Source: Diaminobutyricimonas sp. LJ205 (GTDB taxonomy: Bacteria > Actinomycetota > Actinomycetes > Actinomycetales > Microbacteriaceae). Taken from it: a stretch of 64,000 nt of DNA. Both the position numbers and the translations under genes were made by a program. The notes under the pieces were generated by a model. It worked only from the letters and a program-made list of their open reading frames with translations. It ran no database searches and had not been told where the DNA came from. Below are positions 1-7,828 of this stretch, in pieces; position 1 is the stretch's first letter, and the number at the start of each line of letters is the position of its first letter. The stretch is from positions 2,294,001-2,358,000 of the forward strand of contig NZ_CP046619.1 in assembly GCF_009755725.1 (NCBI RefSeq), given 5' to 3'.

Positions 1-527
1 CGGCCGGGCTCTTGGCGGAAGGTGACAGGGTCTGGCTTCAGCGAGTGGATGACATCCGGGAACTTGATCGCATCGCGGATGAAGAATACGCCCAGGTTGT
101 TGCCGACCAGGTCCCAGTTGCCGTCTTCGGTGTAGAACTTCACCGCGAACCCGCGTGGGTCGCGGGCGGTCTCGGCGGAGTCGCGGCCGCCGATCACGGT
201 CGAGAAGCGGATGGCGAGATCCGTCTTCTTGCCTGCCTCCTGGAAGAGCCGTGCGCGCGTGTACTTGGCAATCGGTTCGTCGCCCCATTTGCCGGTCGCC
301 TCGAACTCGCCGTAGGCGACGAAGCCGCGCGCGTGCACGACGCGTTCCGGGATGCGTTCGCGGTCGAAGTGGCTGATCTTCTCGAGGAACTGGTAGTTCT
401 CCAGCGTTGCCGGGCCGCGGGGTCCGACCGTGCGCTGGTTCTGGTTGTCGTAGACCGGATGTCCCTGCCTGTTGGTCAGGATGGCGCGGTCTTCACCGGT
501 GGCGTAGTCGCCCTGCTCGTCGGGCAT
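1..527 (-). CDS. Catalase, N-terminal part (cut by window edge)
   Basis: This is the first 175 codons of a monofunctional haem catalase, which decomposes hydrogen peroxide in the cytoplasm. The visible part contains the distal haem-pocket signature VVHARG, with the catalytic histidine at about residue 65, followed by GYGEF-type sequence (AYGEFEATG). The distal asparagine stretch [11 protein letters not shown] lies near residues 142-151. The ATG is preceded by AGGGAG at a normal distance. The rest of the gene runs off the left edge, so length, clade and any C-terminal domain cannot be judged. It is separated by 113 bp from the 3' end of prs and probably has its own promoter there. The family call is secure. 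Confidence 0.93.
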   Translation of the reverse strand, partial: MPDEQGDYATGEDRAILTNRQGHPVYDNQNQRTVGPRGPATLENYQFLEKISHFDRERIPERVVHARGFVAYGEFEATGKWGDEPIAKYTRARLFQEAGKKTDLAIRFSTVIGGRDSAETARDPRGFAVKFYTEDGNWDLVGNNLGVFFIRDAIKFPDVIHSLKPDPVTFRQEPG

Positions 528-640
528 GGTCTTGCTCCCTTGCCGTGTCGGTGGCGCCGAGGATGATCGGCTCCATCAAGCAGTCCAACAAGGCGGAAGG
601 GAGGTGTCAACGCTCCGGCCGCTGGGAAGTTCCCGAAAGG

Positions 641-1618
641 TTAGGCGGCGCCGTCGAACATCGAGGTCACCGAACCGTCTTCGAACACCTCGCGGATCGC
701 GCGGGCGATCAGCGGCGCGATCGGCAGCACGGTAAGGCGATCCCAATGCTTCTCCTCTGGCACGCGCAGGGTGTCGGTGACGACGACCTCGTCGATGAAG
801 TCGCTCTGCAGCAGCTCCGTGGCCGGGTCACTGAACACGGCGTGCGTGGCGGCCACGACGACACCGGTGGCACCGGCGTTCTTCAGTGCCTCCGCGGCCT
901 TGACGATGGTGCGGCCGGTGTCGATCAGGTCGTCGACGAGCAGGCAGACGCGTCCCTCGACCTGGCCGACGATCTCATGCACCGAAACCTGGTTCGGCAC
1001 CAGCGGGTCGCGGCGCTTGTGGATGATGGCGAGCGGGGCGCCAAGCTTGTCGCTCCAGATGTCGGCGACGCGCACCCGACCCATGTCGGGCGACACCACG
1101 GTCAGGTTCGACGGGTCGAGCTTGGCCTTGAAGTGCTTGAGCAGCACCGGCATGGCGAACAGGTGGTCGACTGGACCGTCGAAGAAGCCCTGGATCTGCG
1201 CGGCGTGCAGGTCGACGCTCATGATGCGGTCCGCGCCGGCGGCCTTGAACAGGTCGGCGACCAGGCGGGCGGAGATCGGCTCGCGGCCGCGACCCTTCTT
1301 GTCCTGCCGGGCGTACGGGTAGAACGGTGCGACGACGGTGATGCGCTTGGCCGAGGCACGCTTGAGAGCGTCGACCATGATCAGCTGCTCCATGATCGCC
1401 TCGTTGATCGGTGCGCCGTGCGACTGGATCACGAACGCGTCGCAGCCGCGAACGCTTTCGTCGTAGCGGGCGTAGATCTCGCCGTTGGCGAATGTGCGGG
1501 CATCCGTCGGCACCAGCTCTGATCCGAGTTCACTCGCGATGTCCTCTGCGAGCTGCGGATGGGCGCGGCCGCTGACGAGGACGAGTCTCTTCTCACCGCT
1601 GACTTTGATGCCGGACAC
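641..1618 (-). CDS. prs: Ribose-phosphate pyrophosphokinase
   Basis: The product makes phosphoribosyl pyrophosphate from ribose 5-phosphate and ATP, feeding purine, pyrimidine, histidine, tryptophan and NAD synthesis. The 325-residue length is normal for the class I enzyme. Visible features are the N-terminal FANGEIYARYDESVRG segment, the flexible-loop sequence YARQDKKGRGREPISARLVA, the divalent-cation region VDLHAAQIQGFF and the PRPP loop VCLLVDDLIDTGRT. It follows glmU by 35 bp on the same strand, a pairing common in actinobacteria, so the two are probably co-transcribed. Nothing in the sequence is unusual. Confidence 0.97.
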   Translation of the reverse strand: MSGIKVSGEKRLVLVSGRAHPQLAEDIASELGSELVPTDARTFANGEIYARYDESVRGCDAFVIQSHGAPINEAIMEQLIMVDALKRASAKRITVVAPFYPYARQDKKGRGREPISARLVADLFKAAGADRIMSVDLHAAQIQGFFDGPVDHLFAMPVLLKHFKAKLDPSNLTVVSPDMGRVRVADIWSDKLGAPLAIIHKRRDPLVPNQVSVHEIVGQVEGRVCLLVDDLIDTGRTIVKAAEALKNAGATGVVVAATHAVFSDPATELLQSDFIDEVVVTDTLRVPEEKHWDRLTVLPIAPLIARAIREVFEDGSVTSMFDGAA

Positions 1619-1653
1619 GTATCCCGCTTCCTGCCGGTTGTCCGGCGATTTGG

Positions 1654-3084
1654 TTAGGAGTCACCCCGTGCGGCTGCCGCGGCCCGGGCCGCGGCGGTTC
1701 CCGCACGATTGGCCTCGACCCAGCCAGTCATGTTGCGCTGTGGAGCCACGTTGATCGCCAGGTCCCCCGCGCCGACGTCTTTGCGGACGACGGTGCCGGC
1801 GCCCGTATAGGCTCCGTCGGCAATTCTAACCGGGGCGACGAAGACGTTGTGCGACCCGGTGCGCACGTGCGAACCGACGCTCGTGCGGTGCTTGTTCACG
1901 CCGTCGTAGTTGGCGGTGATGGTGCCCGCGCCGATGTTCGAGCCCACGCCGACCTCGGTGTCGCCGATGTAGCTGAGGTGGGGCACCTTGCTGCCGACGC
2001 CGATTCGGGTGTTCTTGGTCTCCACGAAGGTGCCGATCTTGCCGTCGGCGTCCAGGTAGGTGCCGGGGCGCAGGTATGCGAACGGGCCAACGGATGCCCC
2101 GGCGCCGATCACGGCGAGGGTGGCGTCGGTGCGCTTGACGGTGGCGTTCTCGCCGATCTCGCAGTCCACCAGGGTGGTGTCCGGGCCGATGGTGGCGCCG
2201 CGTTCGATCACCGTGGCACCCTTGATCTGGGTGCCGGGCAGGATTTCGACATCCTCAGCCAGCTTCGCCTTCAGGTCGATCCAGGTTGATGCCGGGTCGA
2301 CAACGGTGACCCCGGCGCGTTGCCAGCCGCGCACGATCATCCGGTTCAGGCGCAGCGCCGCGTCGCCGAGCTGCACCCGGTCGTTGATGCCCTCGACCAG
2401 CCAGGCTTCGCTGACCGGCACCGCGGTGATCGGGTCGCCGTCGCCGCGGAGCAGGCCGACGACGTCGGTGAGGTACTTCTCGGCCTGGGCGTTGTCGGTG
2501 CCGATTCGCGGCAGCGTGCGGCGCAGCGCCGCGGTGGCGAAGACGTAGGTGCCGGAGTTGATCTCGGTGACGGAGAGTTCGTCGTCCGAGGCATCCTTCT
2601 GCTCGACGATGCGATCGAGCGCGCCGTCCGCGGTGCGGATCACGCGGCCGTACCCGGTGGCGTCGTCGAGGATCGCCGAGAGCAGGGTCGCGGATGCCGC
2701 GGCCTGCCGGTGTGCCTCGATCAGTCCGGCGACCGTGGCGGCGTCGAGGAGGGGCACGTCCCCGCTGACCACGACCACGTCACCCTCGAACTGGTCGGGC
2801 AGTGCGGTGAGGCCGAGTTCGACGGCCCGTCCGGTGCCGGGGACCTCGTCCTGGTCGACGATCACGGTTTCCGGGCTGAGCTCGGTGATGGTGGTGGCGA
2901 CTGCCTCGCGCTCGTGCCGCACCACGGCGACGACGTGCGCCGGGTCGAGTTCGCGCACGGTGGCAAGCACGTGGCCCACCAGCGGAACACCGGCCAGCTC
3001 GTGCAGGATCTTCGGCTTGGCCGACTTCATGCGGGTGCCCTGGCCGGCAGCGAGGACAATGATGGCGAGGTTGGTGTCGGTCAC
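1654..3084 (-). CDS. glmU: Bifunctional N-acetylglucosamine-1-phosphate uridyltransferase / glucosamine-1-phosphate acetyltransferase
   Basis: GlmU acetylates glucosamine 1-phosphate and couples it to UTP, giving UDP-GlcNAc for peptidoglycan. The N-terminal nucleotidyltransferase domain opens with LAAGQGTRMKSAKPK, and the C-terminal half is a left-handed beta-helix with hexapeptide repeats (for example IGAGTITANYDGVNKHRT). The frame is open much further upstream, but that extension reads through the tRNA-Gln gene. I therefore start at the GTG at 3084, where the protein begins VTDTNLAIIVLAAG and is preceded by GAGGGAGAA. This gives 476 residues, close to the usual length. It lies upstream of prs, probably in one operon. 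Confidence 0.95.
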   Translation of the reverse strand: MTDTNLAIIVLAAGQGTRMKSAKPKILHELAGVPLVGHVLATVRELDPAHVVAVVRHEREAVATTITELSPETVIVDQDEVPGTGRAVELGLTALPDQFEGDVVVVSGDVPLLDAATVAGLIEAHRQAAASATLLSAILDDATGYGRVIRTADGALDRIVEQKDASDDELSVTEINSGTYVFATAALRRTLPRIGTDNAQAEKYLTDVVGLLRGDGDPITAVPVSEAWLVEGINDRVQLGDAALRLNRMIVRGWQRAGVTVVDPASTWIDLKAKLAEDVEILPGTQIKGATVIERGATIGPDTTLVDCEIGENATVKRTDATLAVIGAGASVGPFAYLRPGTYLDADGKIGTFVETKNTRIGVGSKVPHLSYIGDTEVGVGSNIGAGTITANYDGVNKHRTSVGSHVRTGSHNVFVAPVRIADGAYTGAGTVVRKDVGAGDLAINVAPQRNMTGWVEANRAGTAAARAAAAARGDS

Positions 3085-3106
3085 TGGTTCTCCCTCATAC
3101 GACAAG

Positions 3107-3178
3107 CTCCGCCCCCAGGACTCGAACCTGGACCTAACAGCTCCAAAGGCTGTCGTGCTGCCATTACACCAAGGCGGA
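3107..3178 (-). tRNA. tRNA-Gln (anticodon TTG)
   Basis: The minus strand folds as a standard tRNA. The acceptor arm TCCGCCT pairs with GGGCGGA, the anticodon stem ACAGC/GCTGT encloses the loop CTTTGGA with anticodon TTG, and the T loop is GTTCGAG. The anticodon reads glutamine CAA codons. No CCA is encoded after the discriminator base, so it would be added after transcription. The gene sits just upstream of the glmU ribosome-binding site, so glmU transcription may pass through it. Confidence 0.95.
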
Positions 3179-3232
3179 TCGCGCGGATTCGCGCGCGTCA
3201 AGTCTGCCAGATGCTGGTGTGTGCGCTTGTCC

Positions 3233-3330
3233 GCCGGCTGGTCGAGCTTGTCCCCCGTTGGTCTCCCGCTGGTCGAGCCTGTCTCCCGCTGGTCGAGCCT
3301 GTCTCCCGCTGGTCGAGCCTGTCGAGACCC
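3233..3330. repeat. Cluster of REP-like CGCTGGTCGAGCCTGTC units
   Basis: Four near-identical 20-bp units follow one another here (CTGGTCGAGC followed by CTGTCTCCCG or close variants). The last ends CTGTCGAGACCC. The same core in other forms recurs at many gene ends in this window and inside two coding genes. It is non-coding here and lies between the tRNA-Gln gene and the MarR gene. Read from the minus strand the unit is GGTCTCGACAGGCTCGACCA. Confidence 0.85.
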
Positions 3331-3382
3331 GCACACAGTCTCGGGAAGCGCGACCAGCGGTTCGTCCAGACCGGCAAGCGAC

Positions 3383-3439
3383 CGACTCGCCAAAGTATGC
3401 CTATGCTTCCGCGCGTGATGGGCGCATTTTGGCGAGTCG
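3383..3439. repeat. 57-bp palindromic element, copy A
   Basis: The outer arms are CGACTCGCC and GGCGAGTCG, and the inner arms resemble TGCCTATGC and GATGGGCG, so the whole element can form one long imperfect hairpin. Five further copies of exactly the same length occur in the window. It is intergenic, and no transposase lies nearby. Confidence 0.85.
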
Positions 3440-3477
3440 ATCCCAAGCGGAGTGGTGCGAGGCATCCGCTCCCCCAC

Positions 3478-3534
3478 CGACTCGCCAAGTAATGCCCATG
3501 CCTCCACGCGGGATAGGCGTTTTTCGGCGAGTCG
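3478..3534. repeat. 57-bp palindromic element, copy B
   Basis: The arms are the same as in copy A (CGACTCGCC at the left, GGCGAGTCG at the right), with the inner left arm TGCCCATGC. It ends 90 bp before the chosen MarR start codon. Together with copy A and the REP units it fills most of the 446-bp gap between tRNA-Gln and the MarR gene; no other gene is visible in that gap. Confidence 0.85.
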
Positions 3535-3624
3535 ATGCCGGCAGCGTTCCCCGTCAGGGAGTCTCGCGCCCAAACGGCAGTCTCGCGGATGCTCGTTGGC
3601 GTCTCGGCGCACGATAATGGTGGG

Positions 3625-4131
3625 ATGCCCGCTCACGATGAGGTCGACCGGATCGTCGACGCCTGGTTGCGCGAGCGCCCGGATCTCGACTTTTCCCCGC
3701 TCAGGGTGCTCAGCCGAGTCGCCCGGCTCTCGAAGCACCTGGACCGCGCGCGCCGTGCCGCGTTCGGCGAGTCCGGCCTGGACTCGTGGGAGTTCGACGT
3801 GCTCTCCGCGCTGCGGCGGGCGGGCAGCCCGTACCGGCTCAGCCCGAAGGCGCTGCTGCAGCAGACTCTGGTCTCCAGCGGCACCATGACGAACCGCATC
3901 GACCGCCTCGTCGAACGTGGGCTGGTTGAGCGTCGCACCGATCCGAACGATGGTCGTGGCATCCTCGTCGAAATGACTCCGCTCGGCCGTGACCTGGCCG
4001 ACAAGGCGATCAGCACCCTGCTGGTCTCGGAGCGGGAGCTGCTCGACGGTCTCTCCCCCGCCGACCAGGAGCGTCTGGCCGGCCTGCTGCGCAAGCTCAG
4101 CCTCGACTTCGACGAGCCCGACGCGGAGTAG
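3625..4131 (+). CDS. MarR-family transcriptional regulator
   Basis: This is a 168-residue winged-helix regulator. The recognition-helix and wing region reads LVSSGTMTNRIDRLVERGLV followed by ERRTDPNDGRG, which is typical of MarR proteins that bind as dimers to palindromic operators. An upstream ATG at 3535 would add 30 residues directly abutting palindrome copy B. I prefer the ATG at 3625 because the protein then begins at the usual distance before the first helix. It is followed after 2 bp by a TPR protein gene, so the two are translationally linked. The ligand and targets are not evident. Confidence 0.85.
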   Translation: MPAHDEVDRIVDAWLRERPDLDFSPLRVLSRVARLSKHLDRARRAAFGESGLDSWEFDVLSALRRAGSPYRLSPKALLQQTLVSSGTMTNRIDRLVERGLVERRTDPNDGRGILVEMTPLGRDLADKAISTLLVSERELLDGLSPADQERLAGLLRKLSLDFDEPDAE

Positions 4132-4133
4132 TC

Positions 4134-4850
4134 ATGCTCGACCAGGCCACGCTCGACGCCCTCTGGGACTTCGACGATCCGGCCGGGTCGGAACGTCGGT
4201 TCGCGGATGCCGCGGCCTTCGCCGCAGCGGAGGATCGCGCCGAACTGCTCACCCAGCAGGCCCGTGCGCTCGGCCTGCAGAAACAGTTCGGCGAGGCCGA
4301 CGCGCTGCTTGACACCGTCGAGGGCGTTTCGAGCGCTGCGCGCACCCGCGTGTTGCTCGAGCGTGGACGCATCCGGAACAGCGCAATGGAACCGGATGCC
4401 GCGGTTTCCCTGTTCCGTGCGGCGGTGGATGCGGCCTGCGCTGCGCACCTGACCTTCCTGGCGATCGACGGCTACCACATGCTCGCGATTGCGGATCCGG
4501 AGCGAGCCGAGCAGCGGACGCGCGCGGGCCTTGCTGATCTGCGGCATGCGACGGACGACCGCACCCGACGCTGGGCGGTGGCGCTGCACAACATCCTCGG
4601 CTGGCACCGGCATGACGCCGGTCGGTTCGAGGAAGCCCTCAGCGAGTTCCAGCTCGCCCTTGAGGCTGCCGAGCAATACGGCACGCACGATCAGGTGATC
4701 TTCGCGCGATGGGCTGTCGGGCGCTGCCTGCGATCGCTCGGCCGGACGGACGAGGCGATAGAAGTTCAGCGGCAGCTCCTCCGCGAGCGGCCGGATGATC
4801 CGGATGTCGCGGAGGAACTCTCGTTGCTCAAGGGATCGGAACCCGGGTAG
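4134..4850 (+). CDS. Tetratricopeptide-repeat protein
   Basis: This 238-residue, all-helical, soluble protein has TPR-like units, clearest around residues 140-220 (GRFEEALSEFQLALEAAEQY and GRTDEAIEVQRQLLRERPDD). It has no signal peptide or membrane segment, so a cytoplasmic protein-protein interaction role is likely. The start codon lies two bases after the MarR stop, indicating co-translation. A MarR-TPR pair of this kind is seen in related actinobacteria as far as I recall, but I know of no assigned function. Confidence 0.75.
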   Translation: MLDQATLDALWDFDDPAGSERRFADAAAFAAAEDRAELLTQQARALGLQKQFGEADALLDTVEGVSSAARTRVLLERGRIRNSAMEPDAAVSLFRAAVDAACAAHLTFLAIDGYHMLAIADPERAEQRTRAGLADLRHATDDRTRRWAVALHNILGWHRHDAGRFEEALSEFQLALEAAEQYGTHDQVIFARWAVGRCLRSLGRTDEAIEVQRQLLRERPDDPDVAEELSLLKGSEPG

Positions 4851-4870
4851 GCACGGCTCCGAACTCCATC

Positions 4871-4928
4871 CCGCTGATTGAGCCGATCCCGCTAATCGAG
4901 AGCAGCCGCTGGTCGAGCTTGCCGAGAC
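4871..4928. repeat. REP-like units directly after the pstB stop codon
   Basis: Three degenerate units (CCGCTGATTGAG, CCGCTAATCGAG, CCGCTGGTCGAGCTTGCCGA) fill the gap between the convergent TPR and pstB genes. The pstB stop codon is followed immediately by GTCTCGGCAAGCTCGACCAG on the minus strand. The arrangement could act as a transcription end or mRNA-processing site, but no classical hairpin with a T-tract is present. Confidence 0.7.
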
Positions 4929-5975
4929 CTACCCGAACCGCCCGTTCACGTAGTCGTACGTGCGCGGGTCGATTGGGTCGCCGAACATCGCCTCAGTGTC
5001 ACCGTGCTCGACGATCGCTCCCGGTGTGCCTTGCGCTGCGAGGAAGAACGCGCACTGCTGCGACACTCGTTGAGCCTGTTGCATGTTGTGCGTGACAATG
5101 ACGATCGTCACCTCCTGCGCGAGCTCGAGCATGGTCTCTTCGATCACGCGGGTCGAGGTCGGGTCAAGCGCGGAACAGGGCTCATCCATCAACAGCACCC
5201 GCGGCTTGACCGCCAGCGAGCGGGCGATGCACAGGCGCTGCTGCTGACCGCCGGAAAGTCCGGCCCCCGGGGCGCGCAGCCGGTCCTTGACCTCTTTCCA
5301 CAGCCCGGCCTTGGTGAGGCAGGATTCGACCAGCTCGTCCTTCTCGTCGCGCGATGCGCGCGTGCCGGTCAGCTTCAGCCCGGCGATCACATTGTCGTAG
5401 ATCGACTGGGCCGGGAACGGGTTCGGCTTCTGGAACACCATCCCGATGTCCTTGCGCGCATCGACCAGCTTGCGGGTCGGATCGTAGATGTCGACACTGT
5501 CCAGCAGCACCTCGCCGGCCAGCGACGCCGACGGCACCAGCTCGTGCATGCGGTTCAGGATGCGCAGGAAGGTCGACTTGCCGCAGCCGGAGGGGCCGAT
5601 CAGCGACGTGATCACGCCGGCCTCCATGGTCAGCGACACCCGGTCGAGCACCTGGTGGTCACCGAACCACGCGGAGATGTTACGACCTTCGAGGCTCGCC
5701 AGGGGTTCCGGTGTCATTTCACTAGGGGCGGATGCCTCGGCACGACGTCCTCCGCGGAACCAACCGCGTGCGCCGCGGTCCGTCTCGGAGTGAGGCGCCG
5801 TTGCGAGGCCGGAAGTGACGGGCGACGTGTAGATGGGCTGCGCCGACGCGTCCACCGTCGGCAGGGCGGTTGGAGTCATGGTCGGCGTCGGTTCGACCAG
5901 CGGAACCGGAGGAAGCACCTCGGTCACAGTGGTGGCGCCGGGGGCTGGCTCGTAACGCGGCTCGTTCTCATTCAT
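4929..5975 (-). CDS. pstB: Phosphate ABC transporter ATP-binding protein with long N-terminal extension
   Basis: This is the ATPase of the high-affinity phosphate importer. Walker [10 protein letters not shown], the Q-loop region [11 protein letters not shown], the signature LSGGQQQR, Walker [13 protein letters not shown] and the switch histidine in VTHNM are all intact. PstB proteins are usually about 250-260 residues; this one is 348. The extra 85 or so N-terminal residues are Pro/Thr/Ala-rich and look disordered. An internal ATG at 5717 would give the usual length, but the upstream frame fits tightly (12 bp) behind the previous gene, so I keep the long form. It is the last gene of the unit, about 10 kb downstream of pstC-pstA-pstS, with a surface module in between. 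Confidence 0.92.
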   Translation of the reverse strand: MNENEPRYEPAPGATTVTEVLPPVPLVEPTPTMTPTALPTVDASAQPIYTSPVTSGLATAPHSETDRGARGWFRGGRRAEASAPSEMTPEPLASLEGRNISAWFGDHQVLDRVSLTMEAGVITSLIGPSGCGKSTFLRILNRMHELVPSASLAGEVLLDSVDIYDPTRKLVDARKDIGMVFQKPNPFPAQSIYDNVIAGLKLTGTRASRDEKDELVESCLTKAGLWKEVKDRLRAPGAGLSGGQQQRLCIARSLAVKPRVLLMDEPCSALDPTSTRVIEETMLELAQEVTIVIVTHNMQQAQRVSQQCAFFLAAQGTPGAIVEHGDTEAMFGDPIDPRTYDYVNGRFG

Positions 5976-5987
5976 GGGTTGAGTCCT

Positions 5988-7034
5988 TTACAGCAGATTC
6001 GGGAGAAGTCTGACCAGCTCGCCCGTGACCCACAGTCCGGCGAGCACGGTGAGGGGGACGAAGACGATCCAGGTGCGCCGCGGACCGACCGTGCGGAAGG
6101 CCCAGACTGCGGCGATCTCGACGACGAGAAGGAACTGCAGCGTGAACACGAGTGCCCAGACCCGTGAGATGTCACCGCTCAGTGCGTCGTCTGCTTCTGA
6201 GAGGGTCACGAAATTCGTCAGTCGGGCACCCGCGGGTTGTGCTTCGCTGGTGAGCCGCGCGTCGACGCGGGCGACTCCGGATGGTGCGAACGGCAATCCG
6301 CGGGCGGTGACAAGCGTCACCCGGCTTTCGCCTGGCTTGATCTGGGGCGGCGCAGGGTCACCGGCATACCGCAAACCGAGCACCTCAAAGGTGTGTTCGC
6401 CCTGGCCGGTGATGATCGTGAACTCGTCACCGGGAGCCAGTTCCTGGATCCGGGCGAACGGCGCACCGTACGCCGCGGCTCGTCCGTGGATGACGCTCAC
6501 GCCGGCCTGCCCCGGCAACACGGTGTCGCGCCGATGGCCAGGTCCGGCCTGCGTGGTTTCGGAATCGGTTCCCTCGACCACGATCTCGGTGACGCCGAGC
6601 TGGGGGATCTCGATCCGCGCAACCGGAGCGCCGTCGGGCAGCAGCACATTGTGCACGTCGCCTTCGCTGACCGGCGCTACGCCTTCCTCGAGCTGCTCAC
6701 GGAATTTGTCAGTGAGCTGCTGCTGCCACACCAGATGCCTCACCTGACCGACCAGGGCGATGTTCACGACAACCGTCAGCAGCAGGGCGGCGATCAGGAC
6801 CAGGATGCCGCGGATCAAACGCCTCCGCGGCGATAGCACCACGGGCCGGCGTGTTGGCTTCGGCATCCGCCGGGGCGGTTGCGGTGGCCTCTCCCCCTTG
6901 GGAGGACGCGGCGGCTTCGGTGGCTGGGGAAAGGACGCGCGCGGCGGCCGGCCGAGGTTCGCCCGGGCCTGTCGCCGGGTTTCGGCTTGGCCGGTGTGCA
7001 TGTCACTCCGTCTGTCATTGCGCAGGAGGCTCAT
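5988..7034 (-). CDS. Membrane-bound sortase-fold protein lacking the catalytic cysteine
   Basis: The 348-residue protein has a Pro/Arg-rich cytoplasmic N-terminus (residues 1-70), a membrane segment (about 73-95), a sortase domain and two C-terminal membrane segments (about 292-313 and 321-343). The sortase histidine is present (VIHGRAAAYGAPFARI, His183) and so is the arginine (SGVARVDARL, Arg256). The TLxTC motif, however, reads TLVTA: the position of the nucleophilic cysteine is Ala244, encoded GCC. An active transpeptidase is therefore not expected, and a structural or binding role is more likely. The ATG overlaps the stop of the upstream gene (ATGA). It lies between a surface-protein gene and pstB. 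Confidence 0.85.
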   Translation of the reverse strand: MSLLRNDRRSDMHTGQAETRRQARANLGRPPRASFPQPPKPPRPPKGERPPQPPRRMPKPTRRPVVLSPRRRLIRGILVLIAALLLTVVVNIALVGQVRHLVWQQQLTDKFREQLEEGVAPVSEGDVHNVLLPDGAPVARIEIPQLGVTEIVVEGTDSETTQAGPGHRRDTVLPGQAGVSVIHGRAAAYGAPFARIQELAPGDEFTIITGQGEHTFEVLGLRYAGDPAPPQIKPGESRVTLVTARGLPFAPSGVARVDARLTSEAQPAGARLTNFVTLSEADDALSGDISRVWALVFTLQFLLVVEIAAVWAFRTVGPRRTWIVFVPLTVLAGLWVTGELVRLLPNLL

Positions 7035-7828
7035 GCGTGGCCCCCCAGCGGCCTCAGCCGAGCGGGGCCGTGCGGGGTTGCGCCGAATGCCCACCACACC
7101 AGTCCGCCGAGAGCGCCGACGCCTCCCGCGACCGACATCCCGAACAGCGGCGGGAAGAAGACGAGCGTGTCGCGCGTGAATGACGACAGCTTGGTCTTCT
7201 CGACCTGCGCCGGTGGCGTGAGCTGCACGTGCCCGGTGAGCATGGCATGCTGGGCCAGCCCTGCGAACGTGACACTCACCCGGCGGGTTTCATCGGGCTC
7301 GAGGTCGTCCACGCGAACGTGCCGTTCCTCGGCGATGCGGGCACCGAGTGCGTTAGTGATCCAGAACCGAGCGCGCGAATTGAACTGGGTCGATGAGGTG
7401 TTCCGCAGCGTGAAGGTGAGCTGTACGGTTCCGTTCTCCGGTGCGAACGACGGCTCGCCAACCGCAGTCAGCCCGCTCACCCAGAGGATGCCGCCCAGGT
7501 CGGACGGATCGTCACCGAGGGCCTCGTCTGCCTCGCCCGGGTTGGTCATTGTCTCCTGCTCGACCACCGGCGAGGGCTGGTTCTTCTTGTCCTGCCCGGG
7601 CGGCGTGATCGGCCGGTTCGGCGGGCTAGGAGGAGTGGTCGGAGGCGCGGACCCGCTCGGTGTGGGGGTCGGCGTCGTGCCGTCGTCGACCACGACAGAC
7701 AGGTTGCCATTCACTTCGTCGTCCGCGCGGGCCGAACCGCTGCTGAGAGCGACCCCGAGCACCGCGACAACGAGCACCGCGGCCGTGCCGGCGGCGCACC
7801 GGGCAACGACCGGATGCGCCGTGGTCAC
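7031..7828 (-). CDS. Secreted, membrane-anchored surface protein with beta-sandwich domain
   Basis: This 265-residue protein has a signal peptide ending about SARADD. A Pro/Thr/Ser-rich linker follows (residues about 50-85), then a domain resembling an Ig-like or DUF916-type beta sandwich (VQLTFTLRNTSSTQFNSRAR, then LEPDETRRVSVTFAG). One C-terminal membrane segment with a short tail (FGMSVAGGVGALGGLVWWAF) ends it. It starts with a GTG that overlaps the stop of the DUF916 gene (GTGA) and its own stop overlaps the sortase-like gene, so the three are translationally coupled. I infer a partner of the DUF916 protein on the outer face of the membrane. No enzymatic motif is seen. Confidence 0.75.
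   Translation of the reverse strand: MTTAHPVVARCAAGTAAVLVVAVLGVALSSGSARADDEVNGNLSVVVDDGTTPTPTPSGSAPPTTPPSPPNRPITPPGQDKKNQPSPVVEQETMTNPGEADEALGDDPSDLGGILWVSGLTAVGEPSFAPENGTVQLTFTLRNTSSTQFNSRARFWITNALGARIAEERHVRVDDLEPDETRRVSVTFAGLAQHAMLTGHVQLTPPAQVEKTKLSSFTRDTLVFFPPLFGMSVAGGVGALGGLVWWAFGATPHGPARLRPLGGHA

Noticed and set aside
407-1522. A 371-codon open frame on the plus strand opposite prs and catalase
   Set aside because: It has the Arg/Val/Asp-rich, low-complexity composition of an antisense frame in high-GC DNA, and the minus strand encodes prs with all motifs.
3084-3738. GlmU with a 218-residue N-terminal extension
   Set aside because: The extension would be translated from the tRNA-Gln gene and the repeat cluster. 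The GTG at 3084 has a good ribosome-binding site and gives a normal length.
5988-7034. Frameshift or pseudogene as the explanation for the missing sortase cysteine
   Set aside because: The frame is intact on both sides of TLVTA, the His and Arg positions and membrane helices are preserved, and the codon is a clean GCC. A single sequencing error cannot be fully excluded (Cys TGC to Ala GCC needs two changes).
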